A DNA stretch of 64,000 nucleotides, taken from contig VYZB01000193.1 in NCBI GenBank assembly GCA_013397455.1, positions 1,546,972 to 1,610,971 of the forward strand, written 5' to 3'. The stretch comes from Crotophaga sulcirostris. Taxonomy: Eukaryota > Chordata > Aves > Cuculiformes > Crotophagidae. Shown here piece after piece: positions 26,201-41,200 of the stretch. Positions within the stretch are counted from its first letter, which is position 1; every line of letters starts with the position of its first letter. The position numbers were made by a program, and so were the translations under genes. The notes beneath the pieces were generated by a model. It did no database searches. It was not told the origin of the DNA and was given only the letters and a program-made list of their open reading frames with translations.

Positions 26201-29200
26201 TGGCTTGGATGTTACTTACTCAGCGACAATCAGCTGCAAAAAAGAAAAAAAAAACAAACCAGGAGAAAACTTGATTTGCATTAAAATAACCATAACATTC
26301 TGGAATGAAATTCAGAACATGTTTTAATAAAGAGAAAACCCTTTTTTTTTTTACCACTCCTATTACAGGAGGTGTGGAGTTTCTAGAATATAAAGTAAGT
26401 ATGAACTTATTATCTTGAGACATTTAACTAAAACTAAACATTGCCCTTCATTTACAAAAAGGAGGGCTCTTTAGGGATAACACTGATAGGGGTGCCTTTC
26501 AAGTAGTCCGTTATTGTGGAATTGAAATGTTGGGATGTTCCAAAGCTATAGTGTGTTAGCATACCACACTGCCTTGTTCTGTTTTAATGAGTTCCTTGGT
26601 TTTACTTTTCTCTTCCTATCTCTTTTGTATCAAAAACTTACTTGCCTCATGTTTTTATTCCTGTTTTCAATGTTTCTTAATTTTTGTTCTGTAAGGAAAA
26701 AAACCACCTTTCTGAAAGAAAGATCAAAGTAGTCGACACTTATCATGCAGGAAGTATGCCTAACACTGTAGCAGCTACTGCCATCCTATTTGGTATAAAC
26801 TAAGAAACAGAAATGCTATGTAGTTTGTTCTGAATACGGCTTCAAATAACCATGCAAGGGCCTGCAGACTCCTGAACTCTTCTCCAGAATGTTCTCTTTT
26901 GGTGTGCTGATGGATTAAATTTTAGGCTTCCTGGGAGCTGAGCAACAGACTTCTTCTATCAGACCTTACACTCCAGGGTGGGCACAGCAGGCAGTGCACT
27001 CCAAGAACCAGCACTACCTTAAAAATGTAATCACTGCAGGTAAATTCTTTCCTCAGACACTCTGCAAGTCTAGTGTACCTTCTTTGCTGTTTTTTTGCAT
27101 CAAGAGTAAAAATCAGAAGATCAAAGATAACATAGCATTCTATACAGCATTCCGTTTCCAGAGCTAGAAACACGTCTTTTACCTGACATTATCTGGTAGC
27201 TTGAATGGACACACAGTTAAAAATATTTTTTCTCTAACTCATGGGGAGTTGAATTCCTGATATTCAGAGTATGCAGAGTGTTGAAAAGATAAATAACACT
27301 GCTCTATTAATATCTTAATGAACTTACTGAAAAGCCCATATGATGAGTTAAAATCACATTTCACATGTACTGAACAGTTAAATGTTTATTTTACATTCCT
27401 TTGAAGTCCTTATATGTGAAAGTTCATCACAGATTATTTTTTTCTCTCATTTATTAAGAGCAGTTGCACATCTGAATCAAGACATGTTACCGACTGCTGA
27501 TATATGGCATACCAGACAGAAAAAGTACCAGACTTTTATCATAAATGCCACCTGTTTCAGAAGCTGTCTATCACCAGCATTTTGGACTTCTCACTTTGTT
27601 ACAGACATGACATTAGGAAGGAGGAAATGGAGCTGAGGAAGGACAGAAAGATTTCAAGTCAAAAGCTCCAAAACCAAACTGCAGTTTCCTTCCAGCCTAG
27701 GGAGTACACCAGAAACGTCCCTGCTTGAAACAAAGTGGAGGGATGAACAGTAAGGTTGAATTTTTAGTTTTAAAGTCTTTCTCAGTTCCACATAAGTGTT
27801 TATTATAGATGAGGTCTGAAACATGGTTATTTATGCATCAACACAGATGAGATCAAATTGTTTCAACATTTGCTTCATAAAATAGCTTTGCAGTTTCATA
27901 GCTACATCCTTAGATGGACCATTTCAACAGTCCATTTAATCTGCAAGACTTCTGACAATTATGAAGGAAATCCATTTCAGCCTAAGTCTCTATGACAGCA
28001 GTTTTGGAAATATCTTAAAAGACTGAGTGGAAATTGAGTACTTAAGTCAAATTTTTAAAAATGCTCTCCTCACATCGTAAATTCAGGAACTGAATTTCAA
28101 ACCTTGTAACTCCATCTGACTTACTGTTAAATAAAGTGAGACGAAGGTACTTAATTTTTCAGGGTCATTGTTTAGATGGGATAATTATCTGTGAGATGAT
28201 GTTAAATAGCTTCTCTGTGATGCCAGTGTTTGATCACTGTGTAAAAGGCTAATAACATTTTATGGAAATTTTATCACATAACATCAAATTATTTATCCTG
28301 GAAATATTAATACTGTGGTTTGACACTTTTATTCACAGAACTTCCCACAGGTGAAGCTTGAGAGTCACAAGCAACATTGTTACTTACTCTTGAATTTCTG
28401 GAACTACTTAAGTGGTGTGTGGGTTGGACTATTCAGATTTCTTTTTCCCCTTTCATTCTGTTTATGTGGATGGAGAGACATTTGCTGAAGATTTTTTTTA
28501 GAAAAAGATCCCTAGGAGCTGAGAGCAATCTATGCAGATTCAGAAAGCTCAATGAACTGGAACAGTAGGATTCTGAGACAAGAAACAGGACTGATTTAAT
28601 TGCTTGCATTGCTGTTGCCAATGGGCAAAGAAGATTTCTGGCTGAAGACTGTCATATCAGTAAGATACTTAATAAAATAAGAAATAGTGCCTTAAGGATA
28701 CCTGTGCTGCTTAAAGGAAAGTAAGTGTTTTAAAGCGCATTGGAGACATTAAAAAGCATCAGTGGCTTCTTATGATTGTAATTCATATTTACGTCACTTT
28801 GGTTGTCACATACTCAGAAAAGCCAGATAAACTGAGTCATCCTGGATAATACCCAGAACTTCCCACATACGACCTGGAAAACAACCCTATCGTTTTTAGC
28901 TATATCTTAAATATCCTACTAATTTTCTGGAGTTACTGTTTGATATCCTGTTGTCTTCACATTGCAAGAGCCTAAATATGCATGGCAAATAATGTACCAT
29001 ATTCTACTCTTTTTCTAGTAAGACCTTAAAACCCTTAAAACAGGTAGGAGATATCTTCCTAATAGCATACACAGTAATGAGAAAACTAAGAAATTCATAG
29101 GAAATCATTGCTATTCTGGTACACAGTGCATTACTGACTTGTTTCTGTAGACCTCAATTCAACTTCAAATATAAGCTCTAAGTGAACATGAATGAAATAT

Positions 29201-32200
29201 TCTTGAAGTAGTTAATACACCAGAGAAATGACATTAAGCTATAACTGGACATGCTTAGCAATTTCGTACCAGTAACTTCCTGTGAAAAGAGGGGACAGTT
29301 ACATAGAATCAAGCCAAACTCGCAGAATTCTATGGACATTCAGTGTAAATGACTTACAGCTGTAGCATTTGTTGAATCATACTAGAAAAACAATAATTTA
29401 GTTTTATGGATAGAAGCTTGAGGACGTATGCTCCGCTACATCTTTACAGTTCTTGGGAAAGTTGTTTCAGCGGATTTTTGTAGAAACAGGAATAGATGCT
29501 TTATTTATATGTTTGCCCTGTGCATACCAGGGATGATAAACCTTCACTTGAAATCACCTGGTGATTAGCTGATCTGTATAGTTCCTACAAGGGCGAGTTT
29601 TATAACTGTTCTACTTATTGCTCCCTCATTGGGTACTACTGACTGCCAGTCTAGCTTGTCACTAAAGGATTTAGAGTTGTTTAAATGTCATGGTGTTTGG
29701 ATTTATTTTGTTGATAATTGGAGGGTATCATGTGCTCAAATGGAATACCGGGACCTTTGTAAAATTGTCATGTCCACCCTTATCACCAGTGTGCCTATTT
29801 TCTAGTTCTGAACTCTGAATAAATCTGCTTTTGGGATATCTGACAGACAATGGAGCCTCACAACAGCTTATGAACTGCTGGATTCTTCTAAAAATTATGC
29901 CAGCAAATATTTAAGTGTGGAAAGTGCCCTTTTTGGAAATTTGTTTGCCCACCCAGTAGTTTCTCATAGTCTCTCTTTCAATTGCTATACATTTATCGGA
30001 TTTTGACAGAAAGTTGCAAAACATGCCTCCAATGGTTGTGTACATTCAAACACATTTAGCTAGCACTTGTCTTAAGCAATCAGTGCTGTGAAAGCAATCC
30101 TTATGTAAAAGAAGGGAAAAAGACCTCTAAACTAAAAAAAGAAACAATGTTCTATCATCTTTAGAAACGCACAGTCAGTCTAACACTAACGCTAGCATGC
30201 TAAAACTGTGGAAAAAACCCAAGAATTACGTATCAGCACTCCAGTACCTTTTGCAAATGCTTCTTGCAGCCTTGGGCTCATGTAACAAGATGCAAAAACT
30301 AGTCTTCTCCCTAACTGTAACAATAAAATCATATGCCACTTGGAACGGTAATTTATTTTCTCTGTTTTATATGCAGGATAAATGTTTACTCATGTATAAA
30401 ATGTTCTGAAACGCACAGCAGTGCTGTTTCAGTGAAATACATTATTGGAACAGCATCATAATCAAATGGTTCTGAAGATAAGGGAGAAGTAAGGTATGTA
30501 AGGGTAGATGTCTCATTTATATTTTATTTAGCCAGCTGCAAAAAGATTCACACAGAATGTTCTGTCATCTAAACAGTTAAAAGGATTGGCTTAACAGGTC
30601 ATAATTTCCTTTTTTCTACTAGAAAACCACCAGCACTCACTCAGCATCTTAGCACTGGTACCTGACTCGATCTTACTCTAACAGTAGAAACATAAGTGGT
30701 GCTAGTTATGTCAAGAGGAAAAGACAGAAGAGAAATAGTATAACACAAATCATAATTTTAGGGAAGAGTGGGCAGAAGTCACTAATATGATCCAAACAAG
30801 GAATTTCTTAACAAAAGAAAGTTCAGTGACCTATTTCTATGAGAAATATTAATTTTGACACTGGCATGTCTCAAATAATGTGCCTCCAGTGCAGAGCATA
30901 TTCTGCTTGCAAAGACAATTAAATAACAATATGAGAAAGTGTGTGATTGGCTACCCAGTAATTTAAGTATGCGTACCTTCTCTCTGCATGCTGGTACTGT
31001 GCCTTGCTTGAATCTAGCAATGCAGGAAATAAAAGCTGCCAGTTACATATAAGGGTTAAGAACTCCAAAAGGATTTATGATCTCTCTATAGTCTCCTGGG
31101 AGAACAAGCAGACTGTTCCCTGCCAAAACACTCCTAAGCTGCCCTGCAGTGAGGAGTGTTACAGGAAAAGTACTAGAGTTAGACAGGGGGAGGGGAATAG
31201 CAGAGGAATAGGGAAATGCAGCTGCCAGCATCTAACCTGCAATGTCTATTCTCCCTTCTTACCTCAGTGTACTTCTTTCAATAAATGTGTTGTAAAATTG
31301 ACTCAAATTTAATTTAAAGTTGACTTAATTGCAGTTAGGCAGTAAAGTATATCTTCTGCTGCATAGAGATACTTCCTTAGAATAAAAAACTTGAAGAACT
31401 CAGAAATAATGAACTACTAAGACCAACAAACTATTAACGAAGATTGTTCCTCTCTCAATTTATATTTTAATTGCCAGCTATCTAGCCTGAGCTAATATTC
31501 ATAGTTTACAAGTCAACTGATGGCTAAGACAATTTTTTGTCACTCTCGTGGGAGAGTATTGCTTATCAGATTGCAATTAAAGACTACAATCTTTCAGTGT
31601 CTGAAAATAAGCAAATACAATTTGGTTTCACCACTTAACATTTAGATATTAACTACGTGAAAGGCTTCTGGAATTATCACAGTCCAACCTACTGTCAAAA
31701 CATGATCACATCACCTGCCTCCCCCTCCACTTCAGTAACTTGCACAAACTCACCAGTCAGCAGTTTTCAATCATTAATTTCTCAAAGGCTCTAAAAATCA
31801 GCTGTTGAGAGGACAGAAACCCCAGCTGAGAAAAAAATCTCTGTGATTTGACTACAGATCTGCACCTGAGACAAACTGCCTATGTGCTGCAGCTGTGTGA
31901 CTTCTCCAGCTGGAAGACTACATATCTTCTTAAAAATCAACACCAGACATTAACCATAGCTCATTCATCCTCTTACTTGCTGAGCAGTTTGGTTTTCTAC
32001 AGCTGCATTCAGACCGTGACAATGGTGAGGGTGATGATAAAGGTTTACAAGAGCTTAAGATAACCCATATGCTTATTCATGCGATTCACATCATTTAGGC
32101 TAGCTCTTTAAAAACTGTCCAGTTGGCACTGAATCTCCTGCATATGAGTATGTTCAGCAGAGGTCAACTCAACCTTGAGCATGAAGGGGGTGTTGTTTTC

Positions 32201-35200
32201 ATTGCACAGCTCTTCCCCATTAGTGATGAAGAAGCACCGTTTTGTCAGTCCCAGAACTCTCGGAAAACAAGCCAAAAGAAGGGTTTCACTATCTGGCGCA
32301 GGGAAGGGCCATGACGACTTCACCTGAATAGCCTTTTCAAGCATAATGTTGCATGCCCTCACTTGTGTAGCAATTTATATCTTGTTTGCATAAGGTGTGT
32401 GAATGAGATGCATCTTTCCTGTGAAACAAGAGCATTTCTGAACACTTATGTAATAAACGTATTAGAGAGCCTGCATGCATAATGGCGAAGGAAAAGGAGA
32501 ATAGTGTCTGAAACCGGAGGAAGCATGAAAAAACTTAAAACTCCTTTAAAACTCCAAATTACATTCCTGTGCATCTTTGGTCAATACTGTTCCACATTAT
32601 AAAACACTGGCAATAGGAAATGCAGTCTTGTACAAGTTATACACAAACAACCTGACTGTGACTTTCAATATGCTATGCAGCCCTGAGTACTGCTAAAACT
32701 GGGTAAGCAGGGAAAGAATTCAGTACCTCTGTGTAGTATATTGGCTCCAAAACACACCTTAGTACATCCGTGAAGCAGTTTGCTTATAATTTATTTGAAT
32801 ATTTTAAGCAAATGTGTAACAATTCATAAACAGGGAGGAAAAACCCCAACCACAGATTACCTAGAGATTCAGTCCTACCTGAACTCTGTAATTTGGCACA
32901 GTTTGGGTTAAAATGGCTGCCCAAACAACTCATTGAACCTAGATCATTACACTGGAAAAGAACTCCTCTGGAAGGAAATTAATGACTTGAAGCTACAATC
33001 TAGCAAGACTCAGGATGCCGCTATCGTTCCAAGCAAATAGGCGGTTTCCTTATGGAACACATATTTTTGGAAAGCACTAAGACAGTGCCATAAGGAACTG
33101 TAGGAGGATAGCAGATTACAAGCCAGAATCTCAGAGAAAGTCAGAGGCAGGAAATAAGCAGAAGTCATGGGGAGTCTGTCTAGATCCCAAAGCCTCTTTG
33201 GAATGCCTCTGAAGTTAGGAACTGAGAATAGAGACAAGCTAATACATTTTCAAATTATATGATGCTTTTATTGTTATTTCCATCCCTTCCATTCCAGAGT
33301 TAACAGCTTCATAGATTTTCCAATTGTTTATATCAGGAAATGAACTGAAGCTGTACTGCAACATCCCTGTTTCCTTTTAGTTCCAGTGCTGAGCGCTGGT
33401 GTCAGTCCTGTCACCTTTTGACATCTGACTCCTCTTCCAGGCAATGCAGGATTTTTTAGACTTGTTCAAATCCCTTTCCAGCATGGTTCCCTATCCATGT
33501 GGGCCAGATATCCAAGGCAGATGGCTGATAGCAATAGACTGCATTGTGTCTCTAGTCACTGACCGAATATGCACAAATTTCTAACTAAGAATAAACATTT
33601 GAATTACAGTAAAGGCATCATGAAATTATGACGAATACAGTTCCTTCCAGCACTTCACCGTTAGACATTGAAATCAGCTTTTTTATTAAAGAAAGCTGGA
33701 AAATAATCTTAATATTTCTTCTTTCCTCAAGGATAGTTTCAGGATTTCTTTTTTAATTTATTGCTTTAATTTTGCAGTGTCATAATCAGGTGACAGTAAC
33801 TGCCCTGTATTCCCTGCCAAATTCTTCTACAGTTTTCCTGTTCTGGAGCATGTAGTTTCTTGGGATTTCTTTCAACTAATTTTAGCTGTTTGCCAGTTAG
33901 ATATCTTGTATAAATTCATTGTCTATGTTACTTCTTTAATGGAAAGACAAGCATTTCCCATCTATCTTAGATTTCTGTCTTAAAGTCGCATGAACCATCC
34001 ATTGGAGGTGCTTATCTCTCTCCATTAGCACAGTCTGAGAAATAGGCAAGTAGTATAAATCTGATGTTCAAATATAGATGGCTAAAGTTAGGGGTGCAAA
34101 TTCCCAAACACTTTAACAGCAGCTTAAGTTAGTCTTCTCTATCTTATTTCCAAATGAGAACATCCTAGGAGCATTTCTGAGTGCTGATGCCATGCACATC
34201 TTGCAGACGATCCCAAAACAATCAGACGTGAATCTAGTTTATAAAAATTTGTTGAGAATAAAAAAAGCAAGCCATTTTTTTGTTGTTGTTCCCTGGAAGA
34301 TTTTAATGGCAGTCATGGACAGAAGAGAAACTTATTACTGATTTGGGGCAATTTCCTGCAACAGATATTATAAGAAAGTACTTAGGAACATACTTTGATC
34401 TTCACTGGTATTGTTTTGTAGGTCCACTCGCTTAGACATTCAGCACACCAGATTACTGTGTGACAAAAGAAGCTGTGTTTTCAATGTGCAGATACTAAAT
34501 CTATAGTAGCTTAGTGTGAAAGAAATATGTGTTTAGAGCTTTGGTTAGAACTCAGTTTTGCTGAAGTGAATTATGGGAGGGTGAGCCTAATTTATAAACA
34601 TAGTACAATAGTGTATTATCAGCAACTTAAATAAATCAGTTTGTAAGTGAATAGCTTTTCTGACCTCTCAAAAACCATTGTGGCCAAACCCTATTTCTTA
34701 AAGGTATTTATCATTAATTACATTAATGTACAGTAGATGTTCAGAACACACCAACTGACTTAACAATTTTTTTTCTGGTGAATATTAGGACCATTCTGCC
34801 TACAGCAGCAAGAATTAGAAAGAAAATAGCAGTTTTTAAATCAAAACTCTGTTTAATGGTAGAGCTCAACTTGCAATCTATGCCATTTAATTTTCCTATG
34901 CTGAGTTCTGATACTCCTACTGAAGTACACAGGAGCCTTGATTATCACAGGGAAATCAGTTCCTAGATATCTTTAATCGACTTTGCACAATAAGAGGATG
35001 CTTCTTAAAGCTCTGATTTGAATGATTATTTGACATTACCCTCAAAGACCAAAGTAAACATAGGAATAAAGTTTACTTACTCTCAATCTGCTGTTTCAAA
35101 TACTTTTTTCAGGTTTCTAGGATTAGCTTTCTATCACAAAACTGGAGCTATTATAATTACAAAATACCAGTGCCTTATGCCTTAAATGGTCTGTGCGTTC

Positions 35201-38200
35201 AGGGGAGTTCTGGATGCACAGACGAAATTCACAGAGAATCCGCAAATCAGTGTAACACTTGGTTTTGCTTACCTCCATAGTTCGCACATTTTACTTTTTT
35301 GTAAATCATTAACTGAGAGAATTAATTTCTTCCCAATAATGAAAAGAACCCCAAGCATTACTTGATCACGACTTTTACCCATCACCTTGCTCAGGCAACA
35401 AAGCAAAAGCTGAGGGATCCATAACTAAAATATCTACATACACTCAAACAAAATAGAGTTTCACAGAGCTATGATGCCTCTTTAGAAAGTGGTTGGCAGA
35501 CAAAACGAATAAGAGTGAGCATCAGCAATGAGTTCTGCAGTATGGCCTTTCGGCCCATCAAAAAGCATGTGCTTGATACAGGTTTCCCCATCATTTATGA
35601 TGAAAGAGGAAGAGAAAGGGTGATTCCTTGAGCTTAGCTGATCCAGAGGGTACAGCAATGTTTTTCCTCCTGCAGTTGGGAGAAAGCTACTTAATGAGAA
35701 GCACTATAACATTTAGGAAATGTCTTTCTTTACAAGTTTTGATGGTTTGTATTACTTCAGAGCTATCAGCCACCTTATTAAAAAGTGACTTCATCTGATA
35801 AACTTGCAAAAATTTACAGCTAAGTGTCAAAGAATTCAAACAAGTTCAATATTAGTGTTTTAAAACAGAGCATTTATTCCACTATATGTAGGTTTTAGAT
35901 GCCACAGAAAAAGGCAGAGCAGTTGTCCGAAAAATCAGTGTACATTGCAGCTATTCTTACCCTGTAGATTTTCTCATTCTGCTTTTCAACTTCAATGAGA
36001 TTTCACAGGCCGTGTTTTCAGCTTAATTTACATATTGCCTTACAGTTGTCAGAGTAATTTTTTTTCTCTGTAATGTTACTGAATGGTAAGATAACTGGAG
36101 CATGTGTGTAATATTAAACATTTGCGGATTTGTATAAGGTTAAATAGTTTCTTGTTTATGTTTCCCATGACTCACAGAATTTGGAAATGGGCCCAAATCA
36201 ATACGGTTAGATACATGAATTATGTAAATATGGCCACATCCCAAAAAGAAGCATTAAGTGGGAGGGCACTGGACACTAGATAGATTTTGCTGATGTTTTG
36301 TACATCCTGTGAAAAGGAAAGATAAGTAATTATATATTTGAGTAATTTGGGGTCTGTTTTTCAGAAATTTGAATACTAAGAGTTAGTAGATTTCTAGTTA
36401 ATCTACTTGACTGCAGGTTTAGACCTTTGCTTTTGGGTTTTTATTATTCAAAATCTTGGACACAGCTATTAGATGCTGTTTTCTAAATCCATGGCTGCAG
36501 TTCACAACGAGGATAGCCCAAGTGTGCATCACAAACTCCAAGAAGTCCCACAGGCACTTGCATTTCAGTGTTCCACTGGGAGCTGAGGTTCCTACACACT
36601 ACTTGGGAGAGTTGGTTCTCAAAGGAATAGCATTTCAGAAGATAAAATGACTATGAGCTTGAAAGAAAAGCTTAGCAGGGGAGCTTAAGACTAATCTGAT
36701 TCAGTCAGCTAATAGGCATGTCTCTTTCCCAAGGTAATCAACCTTCAGTCCTTTCCTGGTGGTAGTAATGATTCAAGAAGCTTAGTTTGGACCTCCTAGA
36801 CCCCTGTACCTATCATTCACTCATAGTGGCCCCCGGCCTTATATTCCTTAAGTTTCCAGTGTTTTCTGCATGAGTCCTCTGCTATCTCTCACCTATTAAG
36901 GACCTGTCTTCATGATACTCTTAAGTAACAGTTATCAGACATGCTGTAAGGGTGCCGGTGATAAGGAAAGGCAGCCTGGGGCTCATGTTGTGAACAGTCC
37001 AACTGTGGCACCCTTAACAGTTTATCTCACACAGTAATAAGATGCGAGACTGAAAGCTCCTGAGCAGTCCTAATCCTCAGCTGTGCCAGGAACTAAGTTA
37101 TCATGAAACCCATCTGCACAGTCAGCCATATTCACTCCAGCCAATGTCCAAATTAAATCCTTTTGGAGCTCCTGTCATCTGCCTTTAAACATGCAGAGAT
37201 CTTTCCTTTGGACCCCTCCATGTGTTTTCTGGGATCCATCCTTTCTGAACATTTTGACAGATGTTCTATAACATTAGGAAGATTGTAAAGAATCCGACAT
37301 TTTAAGCCTAACTAAATAAGCCAGTTCAGGGACCTTAGGAATTTTTGTTTGATTCTGCATAACATTTTAGCCCTGAGAAGGCACATGGTGGTTTCTAAAA
37401 ATTAAAAGGTAGAAAAACATATGGGAGCAGACAGTCATATGAGTAATTCTGAGGTTTTGGGCTGGATCAAAATGGGAACAAAACCTGCAACTGCTATCAT
37501 AACTTGCATGTCGGCCATTCTTCATATTTTTGTTAATTGTGTCTGTTCCAGTAATGACTGAAGAGTAAACACAAACAGGGCCTCACTCATCATTGTACAA
37601 AGTTAAATATGTAGAAATATGAGTTGTTGGGTTTTTAGTGCTTTATACCTAAAGTACATTTGGAGGCTCTTTGAGGTACATGTTGTCCTGCTCACAGCCA
37701 GCCAGTCAGTAAGACAAACAATGAACAAGCATTTTGTGCTATGCAAAACTGCTGTACTGGTAACATTGCATCTCCTAATCATTAGGCTGAAAGCAATTCA
37801 CGAGCGTACAAACTTGCATAACCTCAATAAGAAGGATCTTGTTAACGTGGAAGTAAAATTATATGAAGATTGGAACAAACTCTAAATGACTAGAACTACC
37901 CTATTCAACACAGGTCAGCATAACCCAGCTAAACTTAAAGTTTAAAAATGCTCTGCAACACTTTGTGTGATGTGATTCTCCAGATCCACCCTGTTTATAT
38001 CAATGCTTCTCTCCTGGGGAGGGTTCTTACAGTAGGAATAAAACAACCACTCACTTCTGCTCAGGCAAATTTTCAGAAAACTTTCCATTACACCGTCTTC
38101 ACGTCTTAGTTTGTATCATTTGGGTGGCCCTGTCCATGCGCATATAGTGAGAATGGTGTTTGAAAAGCAAAGATGGTTGCACCAGTATAGAAATGCTGAT

Positions 38201-41200
38201 ACTGGCAACTGGCTGCAAGGGAACCATCTGTCCAAGGGTGCAAGTCTCTAAGACCATTTTATTGTCAGAACTACTGTCAAAATATGAGTGTTGTTTCCAA
38301 CATTCCCACTAATGGATGTCTTCTGAATAGTTTAGTATCCTCAATATTACTACACATACAGTTTCAAAAGAGCTCAGCCTAAGGTACATTCTTTCATATT
38401 CTTCTGTAAGTGTTTAATTAGTGGCTCACAGCATAGCGCCCAGATGACAAAAACTTGCATACATCCTGGTGTCTACAGTTCTACTACCTTATAGTCACAC
38501 AATATTTTATGAATGCTGTGTTAGAAGACATTTATACATTTTGTATCACAGGAAAATCACTGTACAGCACATTGGATATTTTCACAAAGATATGCAAAAA
38601 TCCACACTTTAATCACATTCTTTTAGAGTCTGATAACTAAAAAGCAATTTAATAATACTATAAATATATTGATAAGTGAAAGAAAAATATAAAAAATTAA
38701 ACTCTCAAAATTTGGTGATCCACCTTATAGAAACTGGACACACACAAAAGATATTCCTTCATTAAAAAATATAAAAATGTATGGAAATATTTATCCTGTA
38801 TGTAACTGTATTCTCTGCTGAAGTATTATTCATATTTGGATCACAGCGATACAGTAAACCTAACCCAATATTCAAAACACAGCAGAACGCATATTAACAA
38901 CAATTTTGCGTGATAGATGCAAGTGGCTTATTGGGATGTGTGATGGCTTGTTCCATTTTTAACACTTCTAGCAGAAAACAAGTAAACTCAGCACTCCAGG
39001 GCTGAAAATGGGAAAGTGCTTAACAGTTCACAAATGTGTGGAAAAGATGGCATTCTTGTCTGGCTTTGTTATTATTAAAATCAATGTCTCTGTAGAAAGC
39101 CAATTAATGTCCTGTGCTACAAAGCCCTTCAGCATGTGCCAACATTTTAGCACCAACTTATTCTATTCCTACTCACCAAAACATCTAGTCAGTTTTAACG
39201 TAATTTAAATATGCATAACAATTAGAAGTTTAAACATTTTGCTCAAAGCAACTCTTCTTTTGACACAGAGTTTCACATCACCTCACTGGACATGCCATAA
39301 ATTAAACAGAAGCAGATGACTTATTTCACTCTGGGATTTTTTTCATAGATTGCTTTTAAATTAAGTTAACTTTACTCATACAGCATTTAGTTTGCTGCTG
39401 TTCTACTGAAATTAATCAGTTTTGCTCAATTACTCACAAAAGTTAGATTTATTTTTAAATTAAAAAAGAATAAAAATATTTCAGTCTAATTCACAGTGAG
39501 TGTTACACTAAAAAACAGGTTTTGTCTGATGCAGATTTCTAACTTTTAACAATGCAGATGATAATATTTTAATTTCCACTGAAACCTAATAAGCAGCACA
39601 TTTCAAACTCCAAGGAAAATCTTGCATTTCCCAAAGTGCAAGTTGTCAAAGTAGCTCATAGCAGTAACAATAGCCTTCTGGCACTAACTCAAACACAAAT
39701 GACATCTGCTGGCTATTTATTACTTATGTTTTTGAATTGCTTATGGCTACACTAGAGGATATATTCCAGGCTCTGACTTCTATTAATAGATGCCTGCTTT
39801 GGAAAGCATAAAACCCCTTCTGTCCTATCCAGCCACTTTATACCTAAGAAAGTAAGTGCCCTTCTTTTAGATCCTCCACTCTCAATAAAATACAACAAAC
39901 TGCTGCTCTCCTGTAATATATATGGAATATCCATATGAATGCTCAATGTATAGCCTTCTAAGTTTTGTGAACCATACATGAGCACACAAGAGATGTGGAA
40001 GACTAATTAATTTGAGACAGCAGTTGTATTTAATGCTTTCATATGCTGTAATCCTTCAGGAATAGGTTAGGTTTAGTTCAAAGGGATGTTTATCACAGCT
40101 ATCTAAATGTCTTGAGATTAGACTAGACTGTAAATAACATAAAATGAGCTTTCATTCTAAGCATCTATTAATTTCTCTTTTGATCACTCGGAAACAATTC
40201 AAGTGCAATCAGAGTCTGAGTCAAAAGCTGGAACTGTGGAGCTATAACGTTTACACAACGTTTTGATAACGACTATCAAATTTCAGAAAGTACTGACAAA
40301 AGCTCAGATCTGCTTTTGTTCACTTCTTCAGCTTTGCTGAACTGTCTGAATCTAAAGAAGGGCCACAGGTATGAAAGTTTTCTCCCCAGTTTTAGGACCA
40401 CTAAGAATATAAAAGCTAGTCCATAATACAGAAGCTCAAATGTTCTGTCCCACCACCACTGTTAAATCCCCATCTCTTTCTACACTCAAGAGGATGAAGA
40501 GAAATGATGAAGTACCTACTTCCCCACGACTGCTTCCAGTAGAAAATGTAAAATACATTTTGAAAAGTAAGAAGATGTAAATGACAGCAATAATGATTTA
40601 ATCCTGAAAATGCTGTGGAATGATCTCTTCAGAGATGGAATGTTGCTACGATAAAACCAGATATTTTAAAAATCACATTACTTATTCATAAACTATTATA
40701 ATTATGCTGTAAGTAATACTATTAAATTAACTGTTCTTTTGTGTAACTAGGAGACAGCCTCTTAAGAAGTTTTATCCTTTATCCAAAAATGTCCTTGAAA
40801 AGTATATACTCAATGCATACACAAACATTTACATGTTGCAACTCGTGGTACAGATAAAAAAATTCCAGAAAAACAGATTGCGTATGTATTGACAAGTTGG
40901 ATAAGAATGTAAAGACCGATCCAGGAACATGTATCTGCCACTTTTGGCACGGAATAAGCCCCGACATTACACCTGCCCTGGCTAATTGAAAGATTGTCTA
41001 GATATGAAAAGGCAGAACAAAGACTAACAATGAAGCTTTCATGTGAGGAGCTGGAATACTATGGGGGTGAGGGTAGGGCAGATAGAAATGTCTGCTTAAA
41101 TGAGCACTGCAAGGACAGAGCACCAAAGCTAGTTAAACACAAGAAGAGAGAGAGCCAATGGGAAGTCTACAGTTGCAGGTTTTATTGCCAATTTAGACAA

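Noticed and set aside
32108..32362. 84-codon minus-strand frame with balanced composition
   Set aside because: Considered as an exon of a neighbouring gene; no flanking splice sites that I could defend and no known match.
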